Source of the DNA: Neomoorella sulfitireducens
GTDB lineage: Bacteria > Bacillota > DSM-521 > Neomoorellales > Neomoorellaceae
Direction: 5' to 3'
Assembly (NCBI RefSeq): GCF_024733845.1
Contig: NZ_JANRHG010000008.1
Coordinates: 62,001 to 126,000 of the forward strand
Length of the DNA stretch: 64,000 nt
Position numbers and translations under genes: made by a program. The notes under the pieces are model-generated. The model worked only from the letters and a program-made list of their open reading frames with translations. It ran no database searches and was not told the DNA's origin. Positions 29,241-39,408 of this stretch are shown here, piece by piece (within the stretch, counting starts at the first letter, position 1; the number at the start of each line of letters is the position of its first letter).

Positions 29241-30220
29241 TTATTCTCCCCGCCGGCAGGGACAAAGGTTGGATCCACCAGTTCATCATAGCCGTACGCC
29301 GCGGGAAGCAACTTTTTCGCCACCATCCATTGCTGGACGTCGGTCACTTCGGTTTCTGCCGGCAGCCGGGGTGGTGAAAATTTTGGTGATAGGTACGTGT
29401 CCTTGAGTTCCTCGGGAATCCGGGCCCTGGCGACAAAGAGTTCCCGGTACTTATCGGCATTGCTGCTTACCAGGCCGGCCGCTTCGGCGTAGACCTCCAA
29501 CAATTTCTTGATGGCGGGCCCTTTCTCCTTGAGGGTTTCTTCCCGGAAGATCAGGACCACCTGGGACAGGTTGCGGTCAATTTTCGTATCGTCCAGGATG
29601 ACCCGGCCGCCTTTCTTCTCGGCCAGGGTAGCAAAGGGATCGGGCAGAAGGGCTGCTTCCAGCCTGCCTCCCAGCAGGAGCTGCAGGCGTTCCGGGATCT
29701 GGGGCACGGCCACCTTCTGCACGCTGCCGGGATCTACCCCTGCGCCCTCTAAGAGCCTGTCGGCCACGTATTCAATAATGGTATTTTCTGATATACCGAC
29801 TGTTACGCCCTCCAGCTGTTCCGGGCGGCCGATATTAGTACCCGGCCGGGCGACCAGGGCAAAGCGTCCTTCGGCCGGTGTCGAACCCATGGTCAGGGAG
29901 ACGATCTTGACCGGCGTCCCGCCCTTCCGCAGGAGGGCCGTGGCCACGATGTCGGCCACTTCCCCGTCAATGCTTTTAGCCTGCAGGGCCAGGTCGCGGT
30001 CCCGGGCGCTGTTGAAGGGAACTAACTCGACCTCCAGCCCGGCCCTGCTAAAAAGGCCTTCCGCTTCGGCGACAAAAAAGGGAAAGTTATCTTCAACCGG
30101 GATCAGGCCCAGCTTCAGGCTTTCCCCGCCCCCTGCCTTTCCCGCCGGCTTACTGCAGCCGGAGACCACGAATACAAGCAATAAGATAAACAAAAAAAAT
30201 CTTAAAGATTTCCCGTTCAT
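29237..30220 (-). CDS. ABC transporter substrate-binding lipoprotein (NMT1/THI5-like)
   Basis: This 327-residue protein has a lipoprotein signal with lipobox VVSGC (Cys22). The mature part has the NMT1/THI5-like pattern [22 protein letters not shown] and KIVSLTMG. It captures a substrate outside the membrane for the permease and ATPase downstream. Known relatives bind sulfonates, nitrate, taurine or thiamine precursors. The neighbouring UbiA/UbiD genes could hint at an aromatic carboxylate, but that is speculative. Confidence 0.9.
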   Translation of the reverse strand: MNGKSLRFFLFILLLVFVVSGCSKPAGKAGGGESLKLGLIPVEDNFPFFVAEAEGLFSRAGLEVELVPFNSARDRDLALQAKSIDGEVADIVATALLRKGGTPVKIVSLTMGSTPAEGRFALVARPGTNIGRPEQLEGVTVGISENTIIEYVADRLLEGAGVDPGSVQKVAVPQIPERLQLLLGGRLEAALLPDPFATLAEKKGGRVILDDTKIDRNLSQVVLIFREETLKEKGPAIKKLLEVYAEAAGLVSSNADKYRELFVARARIPEELKDTYLSPKFSPPRLPAETEVTDVQQWMVAKKLLPAAYGYDELVDPTFVPAGGENK

Positions 30221-30248
30221 TTTTCCACTCCTTTTTTAGCCTGCTTCC

Positions 30249-31106
30249 TTAGCGCCAGGTTAACGCTAAAAAGGTAAAAACAAACATCAGCACGCTTAAA
30301 TAGCCATTCAGGTTTAAAAAGGCCAGGTTCAAACGGGACAGGTCTTCCGGGGAGACGATACGGTGCTCATAGGTCAGGATGGCAGCCGCCAGTATTACCC
30401 CCAGGAAATAAATTGTGCCCAGGTGCAGGAGTAAGCCCACACCGGCCAGCATCAGGACGGCGAAGGCGTGCAGGCCACGGGCGACGATCAGGGCCCGGGC
30501 TTTGCCAAAGCGCGCCGGTATAGAATGAATCCTGTGCTGCCGGTCAAAGTCATAATCCTGGCAGGCGTAAATAATGTCAAACCCAGCCACCCAGCTCCCC
30601 ATACCCAGTCCCAGGACTACAGCCGGCATTTCTACGGCCGCCCGCATGGCCACCCATGCCCCGACGGGGGCCAGGGCGTCGGCCAGGCCCAGTACCAGAT
30701 GACAGGCCCAGGTCCAGCGTTTGGTATAGGAATAGATAACCAGAATAAAAACGGCAATGGGCAGCAGCTTTACGCAGAGCCAGTTGAGCTGCAGGGCGGC
30801 GTAAAACAAAAGCCCGAAGGAAAGCAGGGTATAAAGCCATACTTCAGCAACAGACAGGAGACCCCGGGGCAGGGCCCGTCCGGCCGTACGCGGGTTCAGG
30901 GCATCAATATGGCGGTCAATGAGGCGGTTCAACGACATGGCTGCCGTCCGCGCCCCGACCATGGCCAGGGTAATCCAGCCGAGCTGGGCCGGGGACGGCC
31001 GGCCGCCCGCCGCCAGGAAGGCACCCAGGTAAGCAAAGGGAAGGGCAAATATGGTATGCTCAAACTTGATCATTTCCAGGAAGATTTTCAACTTACGGCA
31101 GGCCAT
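30249..31106 (-). CDS. UbiA-family aromatic prenyltransferase (probably menaquinone, MqnP-like)
   Basis: This 285-residue membrane protein has eight to nine helices, the first Asp-rich motif region NRLIDRHIDA and the second DYDFDRQHRIHS. These bind Mg2+ and prenyl diphosphate. It attaches a polyprenyl chain to an aromatic carboxylate. Its frame overlaps the UbiD-like gene by 14 bases. A UbiA/UbiD pair without ubiquinone genes fits the futalosine menaquinone pathway, where MqnP prenylates 1,4-dihydroxy-6-naphthoate and MqnL decarboxylates it. That assignment is inference. Confidence 0.88.
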   Translation of the reverse strand: MACRKLKIFLEMIKFEHTIFALPFAYLGAFLAAGGRPSPAQLGWITLAMVGARTAAMSLNRLIDRHIDALNPRTAGRALPRGLLSVAEVWLYTLLSFGLLFYAALQLNWLCVKLLPIAVFILVIYSYTKRWTWACHLVLGLADALAPVGAWVAMRAAVEMPAVVLGLGMGSWVAGFDIIYACQDYDFDRQHRIHSIPARFGKARALIVARGLHAFAVLMLAGVGLLLHLGTIYFLGVILAAAILTYEHRIVSPEDLSRLNLAFLNLNGYLSVLMFVFTFLALTWR

Positions 31107-32529
31107 ACTCGTGCCACTTCCTGTCGATGAGTTCTAAAATCTCCCGGCTCATACGCGCTTCCCGGGGCCAGGGCCGCGGGTGCCCTTCTTCCGGCAGCTT
31201 GCGGGTAGCGTCCAGGCCCATCTTGCTGCCGTATCCCGTGAAGGCAGAGGCATGATCGAGGATGTCCACCGGCCCGTCTACAATCACCGTATCCCGCCGG
31301 GGTTCTATGTTGCCCAGGACCCGCCAGCGCACTTCGTTAAGGTCATGGACATTGACGTCGTCGTCAACAACGATGATCAGGCGGGTAAACATCATCTGCC
31401 CCATGCCCCAGAAGGCGTGCATGACCTTGCGCGCCTGCCCGGGATAGCTCTTGCGGATAGAAACGATGACGCAGTTGTGGAATACTCCCTCGGCGGGAAA
31501 GTTTATGTCCACAACCTCCGGCAACTGGAGCTGGATCAGGGGCAAAAAGAGGCGTTCCGTTACCTTGCCTATATAAAAATCCTCCATGGGCGGCGGCCCC
31601 ACCACCGTGGCCGGGTAAACGGCACGGCGCCGCATGGTCATGCAGGTAAGGTGGAAAACGGGGTAATAGTCGGCCGGGGAATAATAACCCGTATGGTCCC
31701 CGAAGGGACCTTCCAGCCGCCTCTCTTGGGCGTCCACATAACCTTCCAGGATGATTTCCGCCCGGGCCGGTACCTCAACATTCACCGTCAGGGCCGGGAC
31801 CATCTCCACCGGCTCCCGGCGTAAGAACCCGGCGAAAAGCATTTCATCAAATCCCGGCGGCAGGGGGGCAGTCGCGGCATAAATCACCGCCGGGTCGGCC
31901 CCCAGGGCTACGGCCACTTCCAGGCGGTCCCCGCTTTTGCGCAGGTGCCCCGCCCCGTCCTTATGGAGCTGCCAGTGCATGCCGGTGGTGCGGTCGTCAA
32001 ATACCTGCATGCGGTACATGCCGGCATTGCGGCGGCCGGTGACCGGATCGTGGGTGAAAACCAGGGGCAAAGTAATAAAGCGGCCGCCATCCTCCGGCCA
32101 CAGCTGCAGCACCGGCAGTTCGGCCAGGGAAGGCGGTTCGACCCGCACCTCCTGGCAGGGGGCGGTTTTAACCCGGCGCGGGAAGTAACGGCCCAGTTCG
32201 GCCAGCTGCGGCAGGTATTTTATCTTCTCCAGCCAGCCGCCTCCCCTGCCGGGTAAATCGAGTAAAGCCCTCAATCTTGCGGCCGGCTCTTCTAGGTCGG
32301 CAATCTGCAGGGCCTCTTTTACCAGCTCCACGCTGCCGAAAAGGTTGGTGGCTACAGGTAGCCGGGAACCCTTCACCCTTTCAAAAAGGAGGGCCGGTCC
32401 CCCTTTTTTCACTACCCGGTCGCTTATCGCGGCAATTTCTAGGACCGGATCGACTTCCACCTTTACCCGGTGGAGCAATCCTTTTTCTTCCAGACAGGCC
32501 AGATAGGCCTGTAGATCATCATGGGGCAA
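31093..32529 (-). CDS. UbiD-family decarboxylase (probably menaquinone, MqnL-like)
   Basis: This protein of about 478 residues has the UbiD hallmark EGPFGDHTGYYSP and later blocks NINFPAEGVFHNC and IVVDDDVNVHDL that build the prenylated-FMN site. It decarboxylates aromatic acids. I prefer the TTG at 32529, ten bases after the stop of the sensor gene, over the longest frame (32565), which would overlap that gene. It is translationally linked to the prenyltransferase downstream. A UbiX partner to make prenyl-FMN is not in the window. Confidence 0.88.
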   Translation of the reverse strand: MPHDDLQAYLACLEEKGLLHRVKVEVDPVLEIAAISDRVVKKGGPALLFERVKGSRLPVATNLFGSVELVKEALQIADLEEPAARLRALLDLPGRGGGWLEKIKYLPQLAELGRYFPRRVKTAPCQEVRVEPPSLAELPVLQLWPEDGGRFITLPLVFTHDPVTGRRNAGMYRMQVFDDRTTGMHWQLHKDGAGHLRKSGDRLEVAVALGADPAVIYAATAPLPPGFDEMLFAGFLRREPVEMVPALTVNVEVPARAEIILEGYVDAQERRLEGPFGDHTGYYSPADYYPVFHLTCMTMRRRAVYPATVVGPPPMEDFYIGKVTERLFLPLIQLQLPEVVDINFPAEGVFHNCVIVSIRKSYPGQARKVMHAFWGMGQMMFTRLIIVVDDDVNVHDLNEVRWRVLGNIEPRRDTVIVDGPVDILDHASAFTGYGSKMGLDATRKLPEEGHPRPWPREARMSREILELIDRKWHEYGLP

Positions 32530-32536
32530 CTTATTC

Positions 32537-33271
32537 TCACTTCCCCTTTTGCTGCATCGTGACAAGGAGCCGGTGGTTCTCCTGGACTTTCCGGGTGATA
32601 TCTCTGGCCGACTGGGAAGTCCTGGCTGCGAGGTCCCTCACTGCCTGGGCTACCACCGAAAAGGTACGCCCGTGTTCCCCGGCCCGGGCCGCTTCAATGG
32701 AGGCATTGAGGGACAGGATCTTCGTCTGCTCGGCAATATCGTCGATAATACCGGCCACCGCTGCAATTTCATCCTGGAAACGGGTCAGGTGCTGGAGCTG
32801 GTCAACGATATAGTTTTCAATGGCCAGTTGCATATCAAAGACAACCCTTTTAGTAAAGGCCTCCAGCAGCCTCAAGGCCAGTTCAGGATCCCCGCCGTGA
32901 TATCGCCAGATTATCCGGCGGATTTCAGTGAGATAGATACGGTAGGCCCCCAGGTACCACCGGGGGTAAAGGCCAATTTCCTGGTGCTTCTTACCAATGC
33001 GCAGGCGCCATGAGATATATTCTTCATCTATAACCGGCGCAGTTAGACTGATAAAATATTCCTTCTGGGTCCGGGAGAGGCGCTCTATTGTACTGTGGTT
33101 TTTAATTAAAGCATCCAGGTAAGGATGCCGAACAAGCTCATCATAAAAGGTTTTAACTACAGTATCAGCCTCCTGGGCAAAAATATCCTTTTGCCCGTGC
33201 ATAAGAGCCAGCTCCGCCTCACCAATGCCCAAAAAGCGTAGCTGCTCGGTATAGTTAGCCGCAATAGCCAT
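32537..33271 (-). CDS. Globin-coupled sensor with truncated chemoreceptor domain
   Basis: This 244-residue soluble protein has a protoglobin domain at residues 1-160 with the proximal-histidine motif [17 protein letters not shown] (His96). A partial chemoreceptor signalling module (residues about 168-240) follows, containing [24 protein letters not shown]. The layout resembles HemAT, an oxygen sensor, but the receptor domain is only about 75 residues and lacks most of its coiled-coil arms. No membrane segment is present. It lies just upstream of the quinone genes and may be cotranscribed with them. Confidence 0.85.
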   Translation of the reverse strand: MAIAANYTEQLRFLGIGEAELALMHGQKDIFAQEADTVVKTFYDELVRHPYLDALIKNHSTIERLSRTQKEYFISLTAPVIDEEYISWRLRIGKKHQEIGLYPRWYLGAYRIYLTEIRRIIWRYHGGDPELALRLLEAFTKRVVFDMQLAIENYIVDQLQHLTRFQDEIAAVAGIIDDIAEQTKILSLNASIEAARAGEHGRTFSVVAQAVRDLAARTSQSARDITRKVQENHRLLVTMQQKGK

Positions 33272-33339
33272 ATTGTCACCCCCCGCATTTTACTTAAGAA
33301 ACATATTTCGCTTTTGAAAACCATTTTCCTTCTCCAGAG

Positions 33340-33368
33340 TTGACTGGCCTCAAGATATGTGTTTTAAT
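33340..33368 (+). promoter_or_regulatory. Sigma-A promoter of folE
   Basis: TTGACT, a 17-bp spacer and TTTAAT lie 40 bp upstream of the folE start on the plus strand. Each box matches the consensus at five of six positions. Confidence 0.8.
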
Positions 33369-33407
33369 GACAAAAAAATAGTGGTAATTGGCCGGGGAGG
33401 AAGAACT

Positions 33408-33965
33408 ATGGATAAAGAAAAGATCCGCCAGGCGGTAAGGATGATCATTGAGGCTGTAGGTGAAGACCCGGAGCGGGAAGGCTTAAGGGAAACACCGCGC
33501 CGCATCGCCGATATGTATGCCGAAATCTTCGCCGGTATTAATCGCGACCCGGGGGCAGAACTCACTGTCGTCTTTGATGAGAACCATGAAGAAATGGTGC
33601 TGGTCAAAGATATCCCCCTTTATTCCGTCTGCGAACACCATTTTCTCCCCTTTCTGGGCAAAGCCCATGTCGCCTATATCCCGCGCGGCAGGATTACGGG
33701 CCTTTCCAAGCTGGCGCGGGTAGTAGACATCGCTGCCCGGAGGCCCCAGGTCCAGGAGCGCTTAACGTCCCAGATTGCCGACATTATCATGGAGAAGCTC
33801 AATCCCTACGGCGTGGTAGTAGTTATTGAAGCCGAGCATTTATGTATGAGCATGCGCGGGGTTAAAAAGCCCGGCCATCTAACCATCACCTCCGCCGTCC
33901 GCGGCCTTTTCCGCCGTGACCAGGCCGCCCGGGCCGAGGCCATGGCGCTGATCCGTGGTAAATAA
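33408..33965 (+). CDS. folE: GTP cyclohydrolase I
   Basis: This 185-residue enzyme turns GTP into dihydroneopterin triphosphate, the first step to folate. It has the zinc-binding [11 protein letters not shown] and [12 protein letters not shown], and the substrate motif [10 protein letters not shown] chose the ATG at 33408 because GGGGAGG precedes it; the longest frame begins at 33357 inside the promoter. folB follows. Tetrahydrofolate is central to an acetogen's Wood-Ljungdahl pathway, though no pathway genes are in this window. Confidence 0.97.
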   Translation: MDKEKIRQAVRMIIEAVGEDPEREGLRETPRRIADMYAEIFAGINRDPGAELTVVFDENHEEMVLVKDIPLYSVCEHHFLPFLGKAHVAYIPRGRITGLSKLARVVDIAARRPQVQERLTSQIADIIMEKLNPYGVVVVIEAEHLCMSMRGVKKPGHLTITSAVRGLFRRDQAARAEAMALIRGK

Positions 33966-34004
33966 ACGTCCATGGCTATCACCACTATCTTCATGGAGGG
34001 CTTT

Positions 34005-34376
34005 ATGGCTAAAGACAAAATAATCCTGGACGGGCTGGCATTCTATGCTTACCACGGCTGCCAACCTGCCGAGGCAGAGCTCGGCCAGCCCTTCATCGTC
34101 GATGTCGAACTTTACCTGGACCTGGCCCCGGCCGGGCAGGCCGACGATTTGCAGGCCACTGTTAACTATGACACGGTTTACCAGTTGATCCGCGAGATAG
34201 TAACCGGGCAACGCTACAAGCTCCTGGAAGCCCTGGCGGAATCTGTAGCGCAAAAAATCCTCACCTGTTTCCCGGTGGAAGAGGTGCTGGTGCGGGTAAA
34301 AAAACCCCGGGCACCCCTGCCCGGGACCTTCAATTACGCCGCCGTTGAAATCCGGCGCAGCCGGAAAGGCCCTTAG
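34005..34376 (+). CDS. folB: Dihydroneopterin aldolase
   Basis: This 123-residue protein starts KDKIILDGLAFYAYHGC, the FolB opening, and contains NYDTVYQLI, the conserved Glu and KKPRAPLPG. It cleaves dihydroneopterin to hydroxymethyl-dihydropterin. The ATG at 34005 follows a GGAGGG site; the longest frame adds 11 residues. It lies 39 bp after folE, so the two form a small folate operon. Confidence 0.95.
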   Translation: MAKDKIILDGLAFYAYHGCQPAEAELGQPFIVDVELYLDLAPAGQADDLQATVNYDTVYQLIREIVTGQRYKLLEALAESVAQKILTCFPVEEVLVRVKKPRAPLPGTFNYAAVEIRRSRKGP

Positions 34377-34459
34377 CCTTCCAGGCAGGCCACCCTTTTT
34401 CGCGGTTTTGATTTTATTTTACCATTTGAGCCGGGCTTAAATATCCGGGCTGGGATAAA

Positions 34460-34510
34460 AAAGACGGTCCGGCTACCCTCGTGAAGGGATAACCTGAGAC
34501 CGCTGGCAAC
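34460..34510 (-). terminator. Terminator after the amt-glnB operon
   Basis: On the minus strand a long imperfect stem (GGTTATCCC against GGGTAGCC, extended by GGTC/GACC) is followed by TCTTTTTTAT. It lies about 50 bp beyond the glnB stop. The plus-strand folE-folB transcript may use the same structure. Confidence 0.7.
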
Positions 34511-34550
34511 AAAATAAAAAGTTACTCCAGCACGCAGGCAAGCTCCTGCC

Positions 34551-36265
<1,715 letters not shown>

Positions 36266-36313
36266 GATTTTACCTCCCCAAAACTTTTTTAAACGAAAAT
36301 TACCAGCTCTTCC

Positions 36314-36343
36314 TAACCTGTTTGCCCATGGCTACCTCCTCCC
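36314..36343 (-). CDS. Possible nine-codon leader peptide upstream of amt
   Basis: A perfect GGGAGGAGG ribosome binding site is followed by ATG and a nine-residue frame, MGKQVRKSW, ending in TAA. It lies between the second leader hairpin and amt. The strong site suggests that ribosomes load here. Whether the peptide matters, or the site is a remnant, cannot be told. Confidence 0.4.
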
Positions 36344-36365
36344 TGGTATTAAAGAGTTTAAAAAA

Positions 36366-36403
36366 GGCGCTACCCCAGGAGGTTTCACCCCCCGGTTAGC
36401 GCC
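36366..36403 (-). terminator. Second terminator-like hairpin in the amt leader
   Basis: A GGCGCTA/TAGCGCC stem, extended by a GGGGG/CCTCC inner stem, is followed by TTTTTT on the minus strand. It lies inside the amt leader, about 100 bp upstream of the gene. Confidence 0.75.
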
Positions 36404-36424
36404 TTTGCTTTCTCCCATCATTAG

Positions 36425-36462
36425 GAAAATAATAAAGCCGCTATTTTATAAACGATAGCGGC
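36425..36462 (-). terminator. First terminator-like hairpin in the amt leader
   Basis: A GCCGCTAT/ATAGCGGC stem with a ten-base loop is followed by TTATTATTTT on the minus strand. It lies about 45 bases downstream of the predicted start of transcription and 20 bases before the second hairpin. Confidence 0.7.
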
Positions 36463-36509
36463 TTCATCGCCTTGTAAACACCATTGCTTACGTTATTTAC
36501 TTTGTTTTT

Positions 36510-36538
36510 ATTATAACTACCTGGAACCCCAATGTCAA
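36510..36538 (-). promoter_or_regulatory. Consensus sigma-A promoter of amt-glnB
   Basis: TTGACA, 17 bases and TATAAT match the consensus at all 12 positions. This is the strongest promoter seen in the window. Such a constitutive promoter suggests that control lies downstream, in the two-hairpin leader. A 25-codon frame overlaps it but looks accidental. Confidence 0.93.
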
Positions 36539-36589
36539 TAAATAAAAGGCTCTTACCGTGCTATTCTTATTCATGGGGGCACTCCTTTC

Positions 36590-37351
36590 CTATGGGGTTT
36601 TTGTTTGACCTTCAATACGAACCAGATCTACCCAGCCCCAGGCGGCGAGTTTATCACCGGCAATGATTACCGCCCCCAGGACACCGGGAATTTTTGCGGC
36701 CAGGCGGGCGGCCTTTTCCACATCAGCGGGTTCCTGGACGGTATTACCGGCAGCTGTGGCCACGGCGTCGGCCAGGGCTGCGGAAGTGGCCAGGATAACG
36801 GCCGCATCGGCCCGCCCAAAACTCAAAGAAGGGCCAACGGTGCCGGAAGAGGTGCAGATGCCTAAAGGGCACATTCGTGGCTCAACCTTTAAGGCCAGGC
36901 GGTGGCTGAAGGGTGAAGCGCCTGCAAAAATGCCGATGAGCCGGGAACGGCTGCTGTTTAAATAAATATCGCCGCCGTTTTCCACAATGATTTCTCCCCC
37001 TGGCCCTACAAGGTCGGTGGCAACATACTGGGCCATGGCCCCGGCTACCGCCGCCATGGGTCCAACGCCAGCCAGACTGGCTGCGGCCGCCATTTCCCTG
37101 GCTATAGGCGGGGCTTCCCCCGGTACATCATGGGGTGCCAGGGTACGGGCAAAAACAGGGTCCCTGGCGAGATAAGCCTCCAGTTGCCGGCGATAATGGC
37201 GAATGATCTCTTTCGCCTGCCTGACCAGTTCCGGTTTAAACTGCTTCTTAGGGATGCCGATGTCCAGGTCGGTTTCTTTATAGGCCACCTGGAAATGGAC
37301 CAGGTCTTCCTGGGCAAAAAGCCGGCGGTAGCTTCTCTCTTCGTAGGCCAA
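36590..37351 (-). CDS. UPF0280 family protein (ApbE-like fold)
   Basis: This 253-residue protein has the UPF0280 patterns VGPMAAVAGAMAQYV, VENGGDIYL and CTSSGTVGPSLSFGRAD. These resemble the flavin-transferase-like ApbE fold. It is the third gene behind the SAM riboswitch and overlaps nothing; two bases separate it from the ferredoxin gene. In methanogens relatives often accompany DUF39 and NIL-ferredoxin genes. The biochemical role is unknown; a part in homocysteine formation is inferred from the operon. Confidence 0.85.
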   Translation of the reverse strand: MAYEERSYRRLFAQEDLVHFQVAYKETDLDIGIPKKQFKPELVRQAKEIIRHYRRQLEAYLARDPVFARTLAPHDVPGEAPPIAREMAAAASLAGVGPMAAVAGAMAQYVATDLVGPGGEIIVENGGDIYLNSSRSRLIGIFAGASPFSHRLALKVEPRMCPLGICTSSGTVGPSLSFGRADAAVILATSAALADAVATAAGNTVQEPADVEKAARLAAKIPGVLGAVIIAGDKLAAWGWVDLVRIEGQTKTP

Positions 37352-37353
37352 CT

Positions 37354-37770
37354 TTAGAAACGGACCTCCATGGCCTTATAAGGGCAGGCCCTGACGCACA
37401 TCAGGCAGACGACGCATTTATCTTCATCAAAGTTAACGGTCATATCCGGACGTTCCAGGTATAGAGCGCCGGAGGGGCAGACACTAATGCAGGCACCGCA
37501 ATGGCTGCAGATGGTTTCATTGCGGTGGACATCCTGGCTCAAAGGCTGGATGGTAACACCCAGTGAGCGCAGGTATTCCAGGCCGCGGGCATACTGTTCC
37601 GGTTCGCCCTGGATTTCCAGGACCATCATCCCTTCTTTGTGGGGATTGATGTGGGCTTTGAGGATATTGACCACCAGGTCATAGTTACGAATTAGCTGGT
37701 AGATGATGGGTTTATCGGCCGTCTCGGCCATGAAACGGAGGACTACCCGTTTGGGGGACAATTTCCCCAC
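37354..37770 (-). CDS. NIL-domain ferredoxin
   Basis: This 138-residue protein has an N-terminal NIL domain (residues 1-75) and two 4Fe-4S motifs, CSHCGACISVCPSG and CVVCLMCVRACPYK, at the C terminus. In methanogens a protein of this layout, with a DUF39 partner, is needed to make homocysteine from aspartate semialdehyde and sulfide. The same pair lies together here behind a SAM riboswitch. The ferredoxin probably supplies electrons for the reductive step. Confidence 0.92.
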   Translation of the reverse strand: MGKLSPKRVVLRFMAETADKPIIYQLIRNYDLVVNILKAHINPHKEGMMVLEIQGEPEQYARGLEYLRSLGVTIQPLSQDVHRNETICSHCGACISVCPSGALYLERPDMTVNFDEDKCVVCLMCVRACPYKAMEVRF

Positions 37771-37795
37771 CCTCCTTTCTCAGGATCAGAGGTGC

Positions 37796-38998
37796 TCAGG
37801 CTTCTTTTTCCTGCAAGGATTTTAAAGGCGTAACTTCATTAATAGAAGGTAACAGGGCTACCGGCTCACTGAGGAGGAAACCGCCTGCGCGAATCCAATC
37901 TTTCAAGATAGCAGCGATCTGCCGTGCCCGGGGATAGCTCGATAGGGGCGCCGTGGGTACTTCCCGTCCCTGCAAGTTAATGGTCCCTGACTTTAGCTGG
38001 GCGTAAGTTACATAACCCAGGGGTTGAGGATTACCTGCCGGATAGTCGAGGCCATAATCAACTACCGGGGCGTAGATTTCTTCATCGCTGCGGGAGGCCC
38101 AGTACATGATTTCTTCGTTGAGAATGGGGATGGGTATACCCAGGCCTACCGTAAGGGAAGCGCCGTAGCCCAGGAAGGAAACGCCGACCAGCCACTCCGG
38201 GCGCATCTGTTTGAGGTCACCGATCACCGCCAGGGTACCGCCGGATACAAGCTGGCCACCTTCAGGCAGGGGCGTCAGGCCGGGGCAATGCTGCGTACCC
38301 TGCCAGACCACATAGCCAGTACCGCCGCCCAGGAATATCCTGGTACCGATGCCGATGGTCCGAAAGTAAGGATCTTTGAGGAGCGGGCTTAGCTGCCCGG
38401 AGGTTGAGTAATTGGCATTCCCCATATGAGGTTTTAAAACACCCATATAAGTATATATCGTCCGGTCGGATAGATTGACGGCAACGTTATAATTCTGGTA
38501 AGCGTTACGGGGGTTAAAAAGGACGGCCTGGTTCAGGTCATCTATGGTAATGACGGTATTGATTTCCCGGCGCGGGTAGCAATCGGTACCGTAGGCAATG
38601 GCCCTTAAGCTTACCGGTTTCCGGGCTACCAGGTCATGGATGACATGGCCGCCGCCGTAGCGAAATTCCCCGGGGTGGATGCTGTTCAAAGGATCATTAT
38701 CCGGGACCTCGGTGGCTCCCAAAAAGGCATCAACGGCGGCCAGGCCGGCGTAGGCCTGGACATTATTTAACCATACCTTGCTCATTTTCATCCTGGGTTT
38801 GGTATGGCCGAAATTGAAATAGGCGCCCGATGAGCACATGGTACCAAAGGTGCCGGTGGTTACGACGTCAACTTCAGCTGCCGCCTGCCGGACGCCCTTT
38901 TCCCGGACCAGGGGAATGACCTCTTCGGCCGTCAGGACTACAACCTTGCCGCTTTTTATCCTGGCGTTGATTTCAGCCAGGGACTTTTCCACTGCCAC
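37796..38998 (-). CDS. Homocysteine biosynthesis protein, DUF39 family
   Basis: This 400-residue protein matches DUF39/HcyBio, with GTFGTMCSSGAYFNFGH near residue 50, GGGHVIHDLVA and LGGGTGYVVWQGTQHCPGL. The conserved Cys residues fit a sulfide-handling role. Archaeal relatives carry a CBS pair at the C terminus; this one does not. It is the first gene behind the SAM-I riboswitch, so S-adenosylmethionine should repress it, which supports a role in the methionine branch. Confidence 0.92.
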   Translation of the reverse strand: MAVEKSLAEINARIKSGKVVVLTAEEVIPLVREKGVRQAAAEVDVVTTGTFGTMCSSGAYFNFGHTKPRMKMSKVWLNNVQAYAGLAAVDAFLGATEVPDNDPLNSIHPGEFRYGGGHVIHDLVARKPVSLRAIAYGTDCYPRREINTVITIDDLNQAVLFNPRNAYQNYNVAVNLSDRTIYTYMGVLKPHMGNANYSTSGQLSPLLKDPYFRTIGIGTRIFLGGGTGYVVWQGTQHCPGLTPLPEGGQLVSGGTLAVIGDLKQMRPEWLVGVSFLGYGASLTVGLGIPIPILNEEIMYWASRSDEEIYAPVVDYGLDYPAGNPQPLGYVTYAQLKSGTINLQGREVPTAPLSSYPRARQIAAILKDWIRAGGFLLSEPVALLPSINEVTPLKSLQEKEA

Positions 38999-39052
38999 TG
39001 CTGTTCCCTCCCTGAACTATGCCGGTTTCTCTAAAACGCTATATGAAAAATA

Positions 39053-39092
39053 AAAACCCCTTCCCGAAAGTATAAGAAGAGGTTGAATAGCC
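39053..39092 (-). terminator. Expression-platform terminator of the SAM-I riboswitch
   Basis: CCTCTTC and GGAAGGGG pair across a ten-base loop and are followed by TTTTTATTTTT on the minus strand, 55 bp before the DUF39 gene. Confidence 0.88.
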
Positions 39093-39097
39093 ATCAA

Positions 39098-39197
39098 CTT
39101 ATCTCTCAGGGTCTTCCTGCGGCATTTAGCACCTTCCGGCAAAGTACCGGGGTTGCCGGGTTTCATCGGGGCCTTCCCTCCACCTGCTCTCGATAAG
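39098..39197 (-). ncRNA. SAM-I (S-box) riboswitch
   Basis: The minus strand carries the full S-box: CTTATC at the 5' P1 strand, GATGAAACCCGGCAACC, a GCCGG P3 stem, AAGGTGCTAA and finally GAGAGATAAG closing P1. A terminator and the homocysteine operon follow. SAM binding should stop transcription. Confidence 0.97.
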
Positions 39198-39229
39198 CCG
39201 TGAGGCAGTTATGCAATTTTACTATTAAA

Positions 39230-39258
39230 TTAATATCATGCCGGGGTTAAGGTGTCAA
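39230..39258 (-). promoter_or_regulatory. Promoter of the SAM-riboswitch operon
   Basis: TTGACA, a 17-bp spacer and TATTAA lie 33 bp upstream of the riboswitch on the minus strand. A second TTGACA occurs 30 bp further upstream without a good -10 box. Confidence 0.7.
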
Positions 39259-39408
39259 GAAGAAATTAAATGGCGATAGTGTCAAGCCACTGTAGGATTT
39301 TTTTTCGAAATAAGCTTCACCATCTAGCCCGAAACCTAGTCTTTGTTACCACTACACTGTTTAGGGTTGACGGGTTTTTAAGCTAACGGCAAACACCTAA
39401 TCTGGCTT

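Noticed and set aside
36366-36462. ANTAR-target two-hairpin motif in the amt leader
   Set aside because: The loops do not show the paired hexaloops with conserved A and G positions expected for ANTAR sites, so only tandem terminator-like hairpins are claimed.
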